In this document: positions 43,576-52,568 of the stretch, one piece after another
Numbering within the stretch: the first letter of the stretch is position 1
Layout of the letters: every line of letters starts with the position of its first letter
Assembly (NCBI RefSeq): GCF_007833275.1
Contig: NZ_CP042241.1
Location: forward strand, 558,001 to 622,000
DNA length: 64,000 nucleotides
Direction of reading: 5' to 3'
Source of the DNA: Salarchaeum sp. JOR-1
Lineage (GTDB): Archaea > Halobacteriota > Halobacteria > Halobacteriales > Halobacteriaceae
The notes under the pieces: generated by a model
Databases searched by the model: none
Seen by the model: only the letters and a program-made list of their open reading frames with translations
What the model was told of the DNA's origin: nothing
Position numbers and translations under genes: made by a program

Positions 43576-43607
43576 CCCCGAATCCGGCGTTTTCGCCCGC
43601 AGTAAAC

Positions 43608-43673
43608 GTTCGTGAACGGGTTTTCCACCGCGTTCGAACGGACTGAACGGGTCGAACGCTCATCCCCCCTTTT
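43608..43673 (+). promoter_or_regulatory. Upstream repeat array and promoter of the secreted-protein gene at 43702
   Basis: GTTC-gt-GAAC (43608-43617), GTTCGAACGGACTGAACGG (43632-43650) and a further GTCGAACG follow one another, giving AACGG units at 9-base spacing. The 43632-43650 element differs from 33205-33222 by one inserted base. A CTTTTC box lies at about 43669-43674, roughly 30 bases before the ATG. Confidence 0.55.
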
Positions 43674-43701
43674 CTCCGTGCCGCCGGTACGGTGGGATGC
43701 G

Positions 43702-44529
43702 ATGCGCTCGATGAAATTCACCGCCGCGCTCGTCGCGGCCATGACAGTACTCGCGGTATCGGTACCCGCAGTCGCCGGTGCAGCGGCGACCGGCGACCTG
43801 AGCGTCGGCGTCGACCAGCCCGACGCCGGGAGCGACGCGACCGTCACCGTGACGGCGAACGACACCGCGGTCGCGAACGCGACCGTGAACGTCACGGAGA
43901 CGACGAACACCACGTACAACGGCACGGGGACGTACGAGACGGACGCGAACGGCACCGTCGTCCTCCCCGCGCCCGACACGAACGTCACCGTGGCGGTGAC
44001 GGCGACGCACAACAACACCACCGCGTCCGCGACCGTGACCCTCCTCGCGGAGACGACCGCGAGCGAGAGCGGGGAGAACGAGACGGTCACCGAGGAGAGT
44101 CCGTTCGGCCAGCAGGTCGAACAGTTCATCGCCGCGATGTTCGGTGAAGACGCCGTCGACGGCCGCATCCTGGCGGACTTCGTCACGGCGAACAACCCGG
44201 GCGCTGACGACCGCCCCGACCACGCCGGCCCGCCCGAGGATCGGCCCGGTCACGACGACCGTGACGAAACCGACGACGTGAACGAGACGGCCGAGAACAC
44301 CACGCAGGGCCCGCCCGAAGACCGCGGCCCCGATCGTGACGACGCGAGCGAGGACGCCGAACACGACGCGCAGGGCCCACCTGAAGACCGCGGCCCCGAC
44401 CGCGAAGCGTCCGCGAGCGACGACGGCGACGAGGACGAGGACGGCGACGAGGACGAAGACAGCGAGGGCGGCGAAGACGACTCGAACGGCAACGGCAACG
44501 GCCGTGAGGGAGCGCCCGGCCGGAACTAA
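43702..44529 (+). CDS. Secreted protein with Ig-like domain and GPPEDR repeats
   Basis: This 275-aa protein has a Sec-type signal peptide (MKFTAALVAAMTVLAV, cleavage near AGAAA). A beta-rich Asn/Thr-rich domain with many N-glycosylation sites follows (DATVTVTANDTAVANATVNV). The disordered acidic second half has three copies of a GPPEDR(G)PD/HD unit and an Asp/Glu run. The start is taken at MRSMKF (43702). MKF at 43711 is equally possible. The C-terminal acidic tail lacks a visible anchor. I do not recognise a family. Its upstream element matches that of the DUF4382 lipoprotein gene. Confidence 0.7.
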   Translation: MRSMKFTAALVAAMTVLAVSVPAVAGAAATGDLSVGVDQPDAGSDATVTVTANDTAVANATVNVTETTNTTYNGTGTYETDANGTVVLPAPDTNVTVAVTATHNNTTASATVTLLAETTASESGENETVTEESPFGQQVEQFIAAMFGEDAVDGRILADFVTANNPGADDRPDHAGPPEDRPGHDDRDETDDVNETAENTTQGPPEDRGPDRDDASEDAEHDAQGPPEDRGPDREASASDDGDEDEDGDEDEDSEGGEDDSNGNGNGREGAPGRN

Positions 44530-44721
44530 CGCGGCCTTCGTAGCGCGCGAGTGAGCAGGCGGCCATCGGTCTTTTTCTGACGGCGGTCGAAGTAGGGGTG
44601 TCGCCGCGGTGCGGAAGCGACGGCTGGCCGTATCGGAACCACCGCCGCAGTCCGCCGTCTTCCACCCTCGCGCGGCTTCCTGCTTCGGTAGGGTTTTGGG
44701 TCGCGTGCGTGACGCATAGGT
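44530..44721. other. Intergenic region before ahcY, contains its promoter
   Basis: These 192 bases have a GGTTTTGGG box at about 44690-44697, 25-31 bases before the ahcY ATG. I saw no SAM- or SAH-type riboswitch motif and no supported ORF. Confidence 0.4.
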
Positions 44722-46005
44722 ATGGAAACGGCCGCACCTATCAGCGAACGCGTCCCGGACGTGGACGCGAAACACGAGTCGGGCCGACAGAAGATCGACT
44801 GGGCCCGCGAACACATGCCGATTCTCTCCGCGCTCGAAGACGAGTTCACGGCGGAGCGTCCGCTCTCTGGAGAGGTCGTGGGAATGGCGCTGCACGTCGA
44901 GGCGAAGACGGCGGCGCTCGTCGAACTGCTCGCGGAGGGCGGCGCGGACGTCGCCATCACCGGCTGCAATCCGCTCTCGACGCACGACGACGTGAGCGTC
45001 GCGCTCGACGCCCACGAGAACATCACGTCGTACGCCGAGCACGGCATCGACGACACCGAGTACTACGAGGCCATCGACGCCGTCATCGACCACGAACCCA
45101 CCATCACGGTGGACGACGGCGGCGACCTCGTCTTCCGCATCCACGAGGAGTATCCCGAGCTCGTGGAGTCAATCATCGGCGGCACGGAGGAGACGACAAC
45201 CGGCGTTCACCGCCTCCGCGCGATGGACGCGGACGGCGCGCTCGACTACCCGATGTTCAACGTGAACGACACCCCGATGAAGCACCTCTTCGACAACGTG
45301 CACGGCACCGGGGAGTCCGCGCTCGCGAACATCGCCATGACCACGAACCTCTCCTGGGCGGGGAAGACGGTCGTCGTCGCCGGGTTCGGGTACTGCGGGC
45401 GCGGCGTCGCGAAGAAGGCCAGCGGACAGAACGCGCACGTCATCGTCACCGAAATCGACCCGCGGCGCGCGCTCGAAGCCCACATGGAGGGCTACGAGGT
45501 TACGAGCATGGACGACGCCGCCGGACGCGGCGACGTGTTCGTCACCACCACCGGAAACCGCGACGTCGTCACCGCCGACCACTTCGAGGACATGCAGGAC
45601 GGCGTCGTGCTCGCGAACGCCGGGCACTTCGACGTGGAAATCAACCTCGAAGACCTCCGAGACCTCTCCGTGAACGAACGCGAGGTCCGAGAGGGCGTGC
45701 AGGAGTACGAGCTCACAGACGGCTCGCGCGTGAACGTGCTCGCCGAGGGCCGTCTCGTCAACCTCGCCAGCCCAGTCAGCCTCGGGCACCCGGTCGAAGT
45801 GATGGACCAGTCGTTCGGCGTGCAGGCCGTCTGCGTCCGCGAACTCGCCACGCACGGCGACAGCTACGAGGACGGGCTGCACGACGTGCCGGACGCGCTC
45901 GACCGCGAGGTCGCGGAACTCAAACTCGACGCAGAAGGCATCGAACTCGACGAGCTAACGGACGTCCAGCGCGAGTACATGGACTCCTGGCAGCACGGGA
46001 CGTAA
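44722..46005 (+). CDS. ahcY: Adenosylhomocysteinase (SAH hydrolase)
   Basis: This 427-aa NAD-dependent enzyme splits S-adenosylhomocysteine to adenosine and homocysteine. The NAD-binding motif is VVVAGFGYCGRGVAKKASG near residue 220. Substrate-binding segments include NVNDTPMKHLFDNVHGTG and LANAGHFDVEIN. The C-terminus is the archaeal short form. The nearby amidohydrolase may process SAH by the alternative deaminase route. The start has leaderless-type promoter spacing. Confidence 0.96.
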   Translation: METAAPISERVPDVDAKHESGRQKIDWAREHMPILSALEDEFTAERPLSGEVVGMALHVEAKTAALVELLAEGGADVAITGCNPLSTHDDVSVALDAHENITSYAEHGIDDTEYYEAIDAVIDHEPTITVDDGGDLVFRIHEEYPELVESIIGGTEETTTGVHRLRAMDADGALDYPMFNVNDTPMKHLFDNVHGTGESALANIAMTTNLSWAGKTVVVAGFGYCGRGVAKKASGQNAHVIVTEIDPRRALEAHMEGYEVTSMDDAAGRGDVFVTTTGNRDVVTADHFEDMQDGVVLANAGHFDVEINLEDLRDLSVNEREVREGVQEYELTDGSRVNVLAEGRLVNLASPVSLGHPVEVMDQSFGVQAVCVRELATHGDSYEDGLHDVPDALDREVAELKLDAEGIELDELTDVQREYMDSWQHGT

Positions 46006-46011
46006 GCGGCG

Positions 46012-46809
46012 CTACTCCTCGCCGCGCACGACGTACCCGTACTTGAGGAGCGCGACGAACAGCGTCCCGCCGACGACGTTGCCAGCGGTCGCGAGCAACA
46101 GGAAGTCAGCGTAGGTGGAAACGCCAAACGCGGACGACGACAGGACGGCGGCGAGAACCTCGACATTCCCCGCGATGGAGTGCGGGAGGTGTGCGATGCC
46201 GATTCCCATTGTGACGAGCCAGACGAGGGCGATGCGCGCTATCGTGGAGTCCGCGGCGGTGATGAGCCAGGAGAGCAACCCCATCAGCCAGCCGGCAAGC
46301 ACGCCGCCCATGAGGAGGACGAGCGGCGGATGCGCGACGAGCGGTCGCGCCAGCTGTTCGAACGCCGTGGGGTCGATGATGCCGTATGTGGGGGCAAGCA
46401 CGACCATCGCCGCCGCGAACACCGCGCCAGCGAGGACGTTCCCGATGTAGACCAATCCCCAGAGGCGAGCGAGTTTTCGGACGGACGCGCGGCCGTCGAG
46501 AACCGGAAGAACGGCGAGCGTCGTGTGTTCGGTGAACAGTTCGGCCCGGCCGAGGATAACGAACACGAACCCGAACGTGTACGCGTTCGCCACGAGCAAC
46601 CGCGTCACGGGTTCGGAGAGCGCACCACCCACGAGCGTGAGCACGACCGCCATGAAGAACGGCCCGAACCCGATGTCGAGGCCCGCTGAGATCGCGGACA
46701 GGAAGAGGGCTCCCGCGGGTCGTTCCAGCTCGTCCAACCCTTCCTCTATCTGTGCCGCGAGGATGTCCGTCTTCGACTTCTTGTCCAGCGGCGCGTCGCT
46801 CTCGCTCAC
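46012..46809 (-). CDS. Formate/nitrite transporter-family channel
   Basis: This 265-aa membrane protein has about six TM segments and the FNT fold signatures [20 protein letters not shown] and [19 protein letters not shown] proteins move formate, nitrite, hydrosulfide or small acids. The substrate is not known here. I prefer the GTG at 46809 ([16 protein letters not shown]) because upstream residues look unrelated and overlap the hjc promoter. It is convergent with ahcY, with a 6-base gap. Confidence 0.85.
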   Translation of the reverse strand: MSESDAPLDKKSKTDILAAQIEEGLDELERPAGALFLSAISAGLDIGFGPFFMAVVLTLVGGALSEPVTRLLVANAYTFGFVFVILGRAELFTEHTTLAVLPVLDGRASVRKLARLWGLVYIGNVLAGAVFAAAMVVLAPTYGIIDPTAFEQLARPLVAHPPLVLLMGGVLAGWLMGLLSWLITAADSTIARIALVWLVTMGIGIAHLPHSIAGNVEVLAAVLSSSAFGVSTYADFLLLATAGNVVGGTLFVALLKYGYVVRGEE

Positions 46810-46895
46810 TGTCCCGTCGTTCGGACGGACGGAAGAAAAACCGCGTGGCCACGGCGACACGTGTCGCTCTTTACACCGGGCACCCAACGGAGGGT

Positions 46896-47387
46896 ATGGT
46901 GAAGAACCGGAAGGGCGACCGGCGGGAGCGCGAGCTCGTGAACCGCCTCGACGAGGCCGGGTTCGCGGTGATGCGCGCGCCGGCGTCCGGGAGCGCCACC
47001 CAGCGCGAACTCCCCGACGTGCTCGCGGGCGACGGCGAGAGTTTCTACGCCGTGGAGGCGAAATCGTCGTCGGGCGACCCGATCTATCTCACGGGCGAGG
47101 AAATCGAGGCGCTCGTGTACTTCTCGCGGAGCTTCGGCGCGCGCCCGAAGGTCGGCGCGCGCTTCGACCGCGAGGACTGGTACTTCTTCCACCCGCACGA
47201 CCTCCACCGAACGGACGGCGGGAACTACCGCGTGAAGAAGGAGACGGCGCTCGACTCGGGCGAAACCATCGCCGACCTGAAAGCCGCGAGCGACGAAGGG
47301 GACGGCGCGCGAACCGTCCGCGAGGTTCTGAACGCGTTCGAGCAAGGCGCTATCTCCATCGAGGACGCCGTGGAACTACTCGACTAG
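46896..47387 (+). CDS. hjc: Holliday junction resolvase Hjc
   Basis: This 163-aa structure-specific nuclease cleaves four-way DNA junctions. The PD-(D/E)xK active site is visible as the Glu in [13 protein letters not shown], the Asp in [11 protein letters not shown] and E-x-K in [10 protein letters not shown]. The start at 46896 has a CTTTACA box 23-29 bases upstream. The last 12 bases overlap the convergent SWIM-domain gene. The C-terminal extension of about 40 residues beyond the minimal Hjc core is acidic and may be a halophilic addition. Confidence 0.95.
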   Translation: MVKNRKGDRRERELVNRLDEAGFAVMRAPASGSATQRELPDVLAGDGESFYAVEAKSSSGDPIYLTGEEIEALVYFSRSFGARPKVGARFDREDWYFFHPHDLHRTDGGNYRVKKETALDSGETIADLKAASDEGDGARTVREVLNAFEQGAISIEDAVELLD

Positions 47388-48017
47388 GGGTTCGAGGCGG
47401 CTCCGCGGGAACGCGTACCGGGTGAGGTCGCTCGGCGTGAGGTCGTCGGGCGCGAGGGCGCGACTGATTGGGTAGAGGACTTCGACGACCACGTCCGTCT
47501 CGGGGTACGTGCGGTTGGTCGGGTAGTCGGCGACGGTGGTGTCCCAGCCGGGAACCGCGACTGCGTTCGCGCGGTCGCGGGTGGTTCGGGCGACGACGAG
47601 GAGGTCGCCGCGTTCGCGGTCGCGGACGAACCGACCGGTGTCGAGCGTGCACGGCTCGCAGTAGACGGGCGTGGGTTCGTCCTCGTCGACGTACACCGGG
47701 CGCTCGCAGTCCGCGCAGGCGTCCTCGCGCTGGCCGGGCGCGGGGACGCGACCGTCGGTCACGCCGATGGCGACCCGGCGGAGGTGTTTGCAGCGCGCGC
47801 GACGGTGCTGGTGGTCCGGGCACGTACACCGGCCCTCGGGGAGGTCGACGGTGTAGACGGTGTCGTACTCGGTGACGACGTCGTAGCAGCCGCCGCCGAT
47901 GGCGGTGACGGCCATGCGTTCGGTTCGGGCGCGGTCGGCCCGCGTCCGCGTGGAGCCGCCGGGCGAGAGCGCGGTCGGTTCGCTGGTCGTGGTGCTGGTG
48001 GGTTTCGAAGGCACCAT
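47376..48017 (-). CDS. SWIM zinc-finger domain protein
   Basis: This 213-aa protein has a SWIM motif C-x-C-xn-C-x-H in [17 protein letters not shown] (about residues 83-99). A second zinc site ([23 protein letters not shown]) follows, then a C-terminal region with no known motif. I take the ATG at 48017 because a GGTTTAGGG box lies 27-33 bases upstream. A start at residue 35 (MAVTAIGGG) is also possible. SWIM proteins often assist DNA recombination or transposition. The overlap with the convergent hjc gene is suggestive but not proof. Confidence 0.85.
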   Translation of the reverse strand: MVPSKPTSTTTSEPTALSPGGSTRTRADRARTERMAVTAIGGGCYDVVTEYDTVYTVDLPEGRCTCPDHQHRRARCKHLRRVAIGVTDGRVPAPGQREDACADCERPVYVDEDEPTPVYCEPCTLDTGRFVRDRERGDLLVVARTTRDRANAVAVPGWDTTVADYPTNRTYPETDVVVEVLYPISRALAPDDLTPSDLTRYAFPRSRLEPLVE

Positions 48018-48273
48018 ACGAGAGACGAGGGGCTCAGCGGCCCTAAACCGCTCAGTTCCGACGGACGTTTACGCGCTCGTTGGGGCGTCCGGGGCGGACA
48101 GGCGGCCGGTATCGGGCGTCGAGCGGTGGCCGCGCAACCGCGTGCGCTCGACGGCACGTGTCACGTCACACCCGCGGGTGGTCGCCCTATCCTATTTGAA
48201 GGTTGCCGAGTCGCGAGAATCGTGAAAAGCCGCGTTCGAAGCCCTTTTCATGCGTTCTCCGGAAGCGTTGGGT
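48018..48273. other. Divergent intergenic region
   Basis: This 256-base gap holds the promoters of the SWIM gene and the small membrane protein gene (CCCTTTTCATG at about 48240-48250). No ORF or strong repeat was found. Confidence 0.4.
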
Positions 48274-48474
48274 ATGGCATTCGAGCGGGAGAAACTGGTG
48301 GAGGCCGCCTGGGCGTCGCTCGGCGTGGTCGTGTTCATCGCGGCGCTGGTCGGAACCGCGTCGATGAGCGGGGCGTCGCTTGGCCGTCAGGGAACGTTCG
48401 CGGTCATCGGAAGTCTCGTCCTCTTCCTCGTGTTGATGGGAGGGATCGGAGTCTACCTCTCGACGCGCGACTAA
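48274..48474 (+). CDS. Small two-TM membrane protein (haloarchaeal)
   Basis: This 66-aa protein begins MAFEREKLVEAAWASLGVVV and has two hydrophobic helices with a Gly/Ser turn (SMSGASLGRQ). Such short membrane proteins next to priL are common in haloarchaea, but I do not know the role. The ATG at 48274 is supported by promoter spacing. The stop overlaps the convergent priL stop by 4 bases. Confidence 0.65.
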   Translation: MAFEREKLVEAAWASLGVVVFIAALVGTASMSGASLGRQGTFAVIGSLVLFLVLMGGIGVYLSTRD

Positions 48475-49544
48475 GTCTCGGACTGCTCGTTCTGCTCGCG
48501 CCAGTCGTCAAGTTCGTCCTCGTCGGCGTCGTCGAGTTTCGCCTCGTAGTAGGAGAGCGGGTGGCTGATGTGATCGCAGAGCGCGTCCGGGTTCACGCAG
48601 TCGCCGTACGACTTCATCGTCGCGCAGGCGGGCGCGGTGTACTCGGTGGGACTGCTCTCGCCCTGAATGTGATCGGTCTGGTAGCGCGTCATCTCCTCGC
48701 CGAACCCGGGGTTCACTTCGTATATCTGGACGATTTCGTCCGTGCTGAGGCCGATGTTCGCGAGAAACGCCGTGATGGCGAAGCGGCTGTGGTGGGGGAG
48801 GTGGTCGCCGCGCTGCACGCGTTCGAGGAGGTTCGTCATGCACGGCGGGAACAGTTCGGGGACGACGGTGTCGATATCTCGGGTGAGGTCGAGTTCGGAG
48901 AGCACGGTCTTCACCTCGGAGACGGCTTCGCCGAGTTCGCTCCCGATGGCGTCCGGCACGGAGAGCGGGAGGCCGTCGGCGACCCGGTCTTCGACGGCCT
49001 GCCGGAGCAGTTCGTCGAGTTCGAGGCCGCTCACGGGGACGAGGCCGTCGTCGAGGCGGCGATTCACGAGCCGCCAGTCCTCGCCGCGGATGCTGGAGGA
49101 GAGCAGGAGGTAGGTGGCGACGCCCACGTCGAACCCCTCCTCGGTGGAGGTGACGTGTTCGCGGAGGTCGAACTCGGCGAGCAGGTCGTCGCGTGAGACG
49201 CGGGCGTCAGTGCGGACGCTCGCGAGGTCGTCGTCGCTCGCGAAATCCGCTCGGAAGCGCTCGTACGCGGCGTTCGCCTCGCCCTGCGCGTACCGCCGGA
49301 CGAGGATGTTCTCGTCCACGAGCGAGACGATGACGCGCGCCACCGGATACGAGAGGAGTTCGACGCGCGTGCTGTGCGCGGACTCCCCTATCTCGCGGTC
49401 GGTGACCGCCGTGGTGACGCGCTCCAGCGCGCGCTCCACGACCGCGTCGTCGTTCTGCACCACGTCCGCGAGGTTCACGCCGGCCTCCTGAACCGCCGTG
49501 CGGGCGCTCGCGAGGAACGGATAGCGGGCGTGGCGCGCGTCCAT
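48471..49544 (-). CDS. priL: DNA primase large subunit
   Basis: This 357-aa non-catalytic subunit of archaeal/eukaryotic primase aids initiation and product length control. The C-terminal Fe-S domain contains four cysteines: one in FPPCMTNLL, one in PACATMKSY, one in GDCVNP and one in ALCDHISHPLSYY. The N-terminal helical domain starts MDARHARYPFL. A TTTATT box lies 26-33 bases before the ATG at 49544. The larger frame upstream is a shadow of the decarboxylase gene. It is divergent from that gene and close to pcn. Confidence 0.95.
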   Translation of the reverse strand: MDARHARYPFLASARTAVQEAGVNLADVVQNDDAVVERALERVTTAVTDREIGESAHSTRVELLSYPVARVIVSLVDENILVRRYAQGEANAAYERFRADFASDDDLASVRTDARVSRDDLLAEFDLREHVTSTEEGFDVGVATYLLLSSSIRGEDWRLVNRRLDDGLVPVSGLELDELLRQAVEDRVADGLPLSVPDAIGSELGEAVSEVKTVLSELDLTRDIDTVVPELFPPCMTNLLERVQRGDHLPHHSRFAITAFLANIGLSTDEIVQIYEVNPGFGEEMTRYQTDHIQGESSPTEYTAPACATMKSYGDCVNPDALCDHISHPLSYYEAKLDDADEDELDDWREQNEQSET

Positions 49545-49628
49545 CTGTTCGCGTTCTCGTGCCGAACCCGAATAAACGCCGCGGATGGCGACCGAACCAT
49601 CCAAACACCCGGCGCACGAACGCGAGGT

Positions 49629-50216
49629 GTGCAATTCGCTCCCGGTGCGCGACGGCTCGCGGCGTACGCGCTGGTCGCCGCGCTCCCGTTCGTCTTCGTT
49701 CCGTTCGGCCCCGCAGTCGTCCTGCTGGCGCCCGCGTTCGTTCTCTGGTTCCACCGCGACCCCGACCGCGACACGCCGGAATCCGGCGTCGTCGCGCCCG
49801 CGGACGGCACCGTCTCCGTGATTCGGGCGGACGACGACTGGCTCCGCGTCGGCGTGTACATGAGCGCCGCCGACGTGCACGTCAACCGCGCGCCCAAAGG
49901 CGGTTTTCTCGAACACGTCACGCACACGCCCGGCGCGCACAAGCCCGCGTTCTCGAAGGACTCCGAGAAGAACGAGCGCGTCACCTTCCAGTTCGGCGAC
50001 CACGAGGTCGTGCTCATCGCGGGCGCGTTCGCCCGCCGCATCCACCCCAGTCGGGAACCCGGACAAGTCGTGGAGCGCGGCGACCGCATCGGCCACATCA
50101 GCTTCGGCAGTCGCGCGGACGTGAAACTCCCGCCGACGTACGAGGAATCCGAGTTGCTCGTCGAAGAAGGCGACACCGTCCGTGCGGGCGAGACGGTGCT
50201 GGTAGAAGAACAGTAG
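49629..50216 (+). CDS. asd: Phosphatidylserine/archaetidylserine decarboxylase proenzyme
   Basis: This 195-aa membrane-associated enzyme decarboxylates serine phospholipids to the ethanolamine form. One or two N-terminal TM helices (ALVAALPFVFVPF, VVLLAPAFVLWF) are followed by DPDRDTPESGVVAPADG. The self-cleavage site is in GHISFGSRADVKLP, where the Ser becomes a pyruvoyl group. This is the short archaeal Psd form. A GTG at 49629 (MQFAPGARRL) is preferred over longer frames that pass through the priL promoter. Confidence 0.9.
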   Translation: MQFAPGARRLAAYALVAALPFVFVPFGPAVVLLAPAFVLWFHRDPDRDTPESGVVAPADGTVSVIRADDDWLRVGVYMSAADVHVNRAPKGGFLEHVTHTPGAHKPAFSKDSEKNERVTFQFGDHEVVLIAGAFARRIHPSREPGQVVERGDRIGHISFGSRADVKLPPTYEESELLVEEGDTVRAGETVLVEEQ

Positions 50217-50240
50217 GAGACGCCTGGAGCGGCCGGGTGG

Positions 50241-50984
50241 TTAGTCGCTCTGAATTCTGGGCGCAAGCATGTAGGTTACGTTACCTTTCCCTTCGGCGAG
50301 GTCGAAGTGGAGTTTGACCGGGAACTCCTCGCCGAGTTCGGCCGTGATTTCCGCGTCCTTCGGGATTGCCTTGTTCATGTCCTTGAGGTAGTCGAGGCTG
50401 AACAGGCTGTGCGCGGGGCCGACTTCGAGGTCGATGAGGTCGTCCTCGTCGAGTTCGAGGTGGACGTCGTCCGTGTCGCCCTCCGCGTTCACGTAGAACA
50501 GTCCAGTGGTCTCGTCGACGCCGAGCGCGATGTGGTCGGAGACCATGTCGGCGGCGCGGACGGCGCGGTCGAGGTCGCGGCCCTCGATGACGACGGTGGC
50601 GGGGAGGTCGAGGTCGGGGAGGTCGGGCTCCTGGCGGATGCTGTCGGGGTCGATGAGCGCGAGCGTGTACTCGAGGCCCTCGATCTGGATGTGGAGTTTG
50701 CGGGTTTCCTCGTCGAGTTCGAGGTGGATGAGCTGGCCGGCGTCCGCCATCCCGGCGATGTCCTCCAGTCGGGAGAGGTTGACGCCGATGAGACCGCCGT
50801 CGGCGTCGTAGGACTCGAAGGCGTCGCTGGAGAGGTCGAGGTCGACCATGCCGACGTTGGCGGGGTCGACGGCGCGAATCGCGAGTCCGTCCTCGTTGAG
50901 GTGGATTTTGCATTCGTCCACCAGCACGCTCACGGCGTCGAGTGTAGTGCGGAGCGTGTCGGCGCTAATAATCGCCTTGAACAT
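50241..50984 (-). CDS. pcn: PCNA sliding clamp
   Basis: This 247-aa DNA polymerase sliding clamp is a homotrimer. It has two similar domains, beginning [19 protein letters not shown] and [20 protein letters not shown], with an interdomain loop EPDLPDLDL and a C-terminus PIP-pocket segment [12 protein letters not shown]. It is extremely acidic, as for halophilic PCNA. It lies near priL and within 16 kb of rfcC. Nothing is unusual. Confidence 0.98.
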   Translation of the reverse strand: MFKAIISADTLRTTLDAVSVLVDECKIHLNEDGLAIRAVDPANVGMVDLDLSSDAFESYDADGGLIGVNLSRLEDIAGMADAGQLIHLELDEETRKLHIQIEGLEYTLALIDPDSIRQEPDLPDLDLPATVVIEGRDLDRAVRAADMVSDHIALGVDETTGLFYVNAEGDTDDVHLELDEDDLIDLEVGPAHSLFSLDYLKDMNKAIPKDAEITAELGEEFPVKLHFDLAEGKGNVTYMLAPRIQSD

Positions 50985-51104
50985 CTTATCAACGGGTAGG
51001 GCGAGGCGGCATAAAAAGGCACACGGTACGCGCGCGTGCGTGAAGCGCGTCGTGGGGCGGCGACGGGCGAACCGGCTTTGAGGCTGGCACGCGAACAGTC
51101 CGAT

Positions 51105-51773
51105 ATGGACACGCGAACGAAACTGAAACTAGTCGGTGGCGCTGTCGGCGCGGCGGCCGGCGCGCTGGGCGCGTGGACGCTCGCGGACGCGCTGGCGAAG
51201 GCGCGGGTCGAGCGCGTCGACTACACGCACGTCACCGACGTGGACGGCGTGGAACTCCGGCGGTACCCGGAGACCGTTCGAGTGGAGACCACCGCGCCCT
51301 CGGAGCGCACGGCGTTCCGCCGGCTCTATCGGTACATCGACGGCGCGAACGACGGCGGCGAGTCGGTGGCGATGACCACTCCGGTCGAGACCGGCGAGTC
51401 GGTGGCGATGACCGCGCCCGTCGAGACCGAGGCGTCCGACGGCGACGTGACGATGTCGTTCTTCCTCCCCGCGTCGTACACGCCGGAGACGGCGCCGGAG
51501 CCGTCAAGCGACGCCGTCTCGCTCGTCGTCGAACCCCCGAAAACGCTCGCGGTGCTGTCGTTCTCGTGGTGGACGCCCGGAGTCCGGGTGCGCAAGAAGG
51601 AATCCGAACTGCTGGACGCGCTCGAAGCGACCGACATCGAGACCGTGGGAGCGCCGGCGTTGCGGCGGTACGACGCGCCGTTCACGCCGCCGTTCCGCCG
51701 GACGAACGAGGTCGCAGTCGAGGTCGAGTCGGAGAGCGTGCGCCGATATCTCGCGGGCGAACGAAGCACGTAA
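51105..51773 (+). CDS. SOUL-family heme-binding protein
   Basis: This 222-aa protein has one N-terminal TM/anchor segment ([21 protein letters not shown]) and then a SOUL domain, from [15 protein letters not shown] through MTTPVET and MTAPVET repeats to LSFSWWTPG. The MTxPV motif is the family mark. SOUL proteins bind heme or tetrapyrroles in other organisms; the archaeal role is unclear. The ATG at 51105 has a GGCTTTGAGG box 26-34 bases upstream. It precedes rlmE by 24 bases on the same strand. Confidence 0.88.
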   Translation: MDTRTKLKLVGGAVGAAAGALGAWTLADALAKARVERVDYTHVTDVDGVELRRYPETVRVETTAPSERTAFRRLYRYIDGANDGGESVAMTTPVETGESVAMTAPVETEASDGDVTMSFFLPASYTPETAPEPSSDAVSLVVEPPKTLAVLSFSWWTPGVRVRKKESELLDALEATDIETVGAPALRRYDAPFTPPFRRTNEVAVEVESESVRRYLAGERST

Positions 51774-51797
51774 CCGCTCGCGGACTCATTCTCGGGT

Positions 51798-52568
51798 ATG
51801 AGCGGGAAGGACGAGTACTACAACCGCGCGAAGCAGCAGGGGTATCGCGCCCGGTCGGCGTACAAGCTCAAGCAACTCGACCGGGAGCTCGAGCTCCTGC
51901 CGTACGGCGCGACCGTGGTCGATCTGGGGGCCGCCCCCGGGGGGTGGATGCAGGTCGCCGCGGAGGAGGTCGGAGCCGACGGCCGAATCGTCGGCGTGGA
52001 CTTCCAGCGAATCGACGACATCGAGGACGCGTCCGCGACCGTGGAGACGGTGCGGGGCGACATGACAGAAGACGACACGAAAGCCGACGTCAGGGAGGTC
52101 GCGGGCGGCGACGTGGACGTGGTGCTCTCAGACATGGCGCCGAACATGACCGGCGAGTACAACCTCGATCAGGCGCGCTCGGTCTACCTCGCCCAGCAGG
52201 CGCTCGCGACGGCGCGCGACCTCCTCACGCCGGGCGGCCACTTCGCGGTGAAGGTGTTCGAGGGCCAGGACTTCGACGAGTTCGTGGACGACGTGCGGGA
52301 GTCCTTCAGTTTCGTTCGCGTCACCAGCCCCGACGCCTCCCGGGAGTCCTCCTCGGAGCTGTACGTCGTCGGGAAGAACTACGTGAACGCGCCCGTCGCC
52401 GCCGGCGACACCCTCACCGTCACCATCGAGGACGAGGGCGAGGAGGGCGACGGCATCGCGAAAGTCGAGGGGTTCACGGTGTTCGTCTCCGGCGCGAGCG
52501 AGGGGGACGAGGTCGACGTAGAAATCGAGGACGTGAAGCCGAACTACGCGTTCGCTTCCGAGACCTAG
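51798..52568 (+). CDS. rlmE: 23S rRNA 2'-O-methyltransferase RlmE with TRAM domain
   Basis: This 256-aa FtsJ/RrmJ-type enzyme methylates a uridine 2'-OH in 23S rRNA. The N-terminus RAKQQGYRARSAYKLKQLD contains a catalytic Lys. Motif I is VVDLGAAPGGWMQVA, the catalytic Asp is in VVLSDMAPNMTG, and the second Lys is in FAVKVFEGQ. The C-terminal 60 residues are a TRAM domain (AGDTLTVTIEDEGEEGDGIAKVEGFTVFV), an RNA-binding addition common in archaea. The 3' end overlaps the convergent transporter gene by 4 bases. Confidence 0.95.
   Translation: MSGKDEYYNRAKQQGYRARSAYKLKQLDRELELLPYGATVVDLGAAPGGWMQVAAEEVGADGRIVGVDFQRIDDIEDASATVETVRGDMTEDDTKADVREVAGGDVDVVLSDMAPNMTGEYNLDQARSVYLAQQALATARDLLTPGGHFAVKVFEGQDFDEFVDDVRESFSFVRVTSPDASRESSSELYVVGKNYVNAPVAAGDTLTVTIEDEGEEGDGIAKVEGFTVFVSGASEGDEVDVEIEDVKPNYAFASET

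Noticed and set aside
44530-44721. SAM/SAH riboswitch before ahcY
   Set aside because: No recognisable conserved core. The gap holds only an ordinary TATA-like promoter at leaderless distance.
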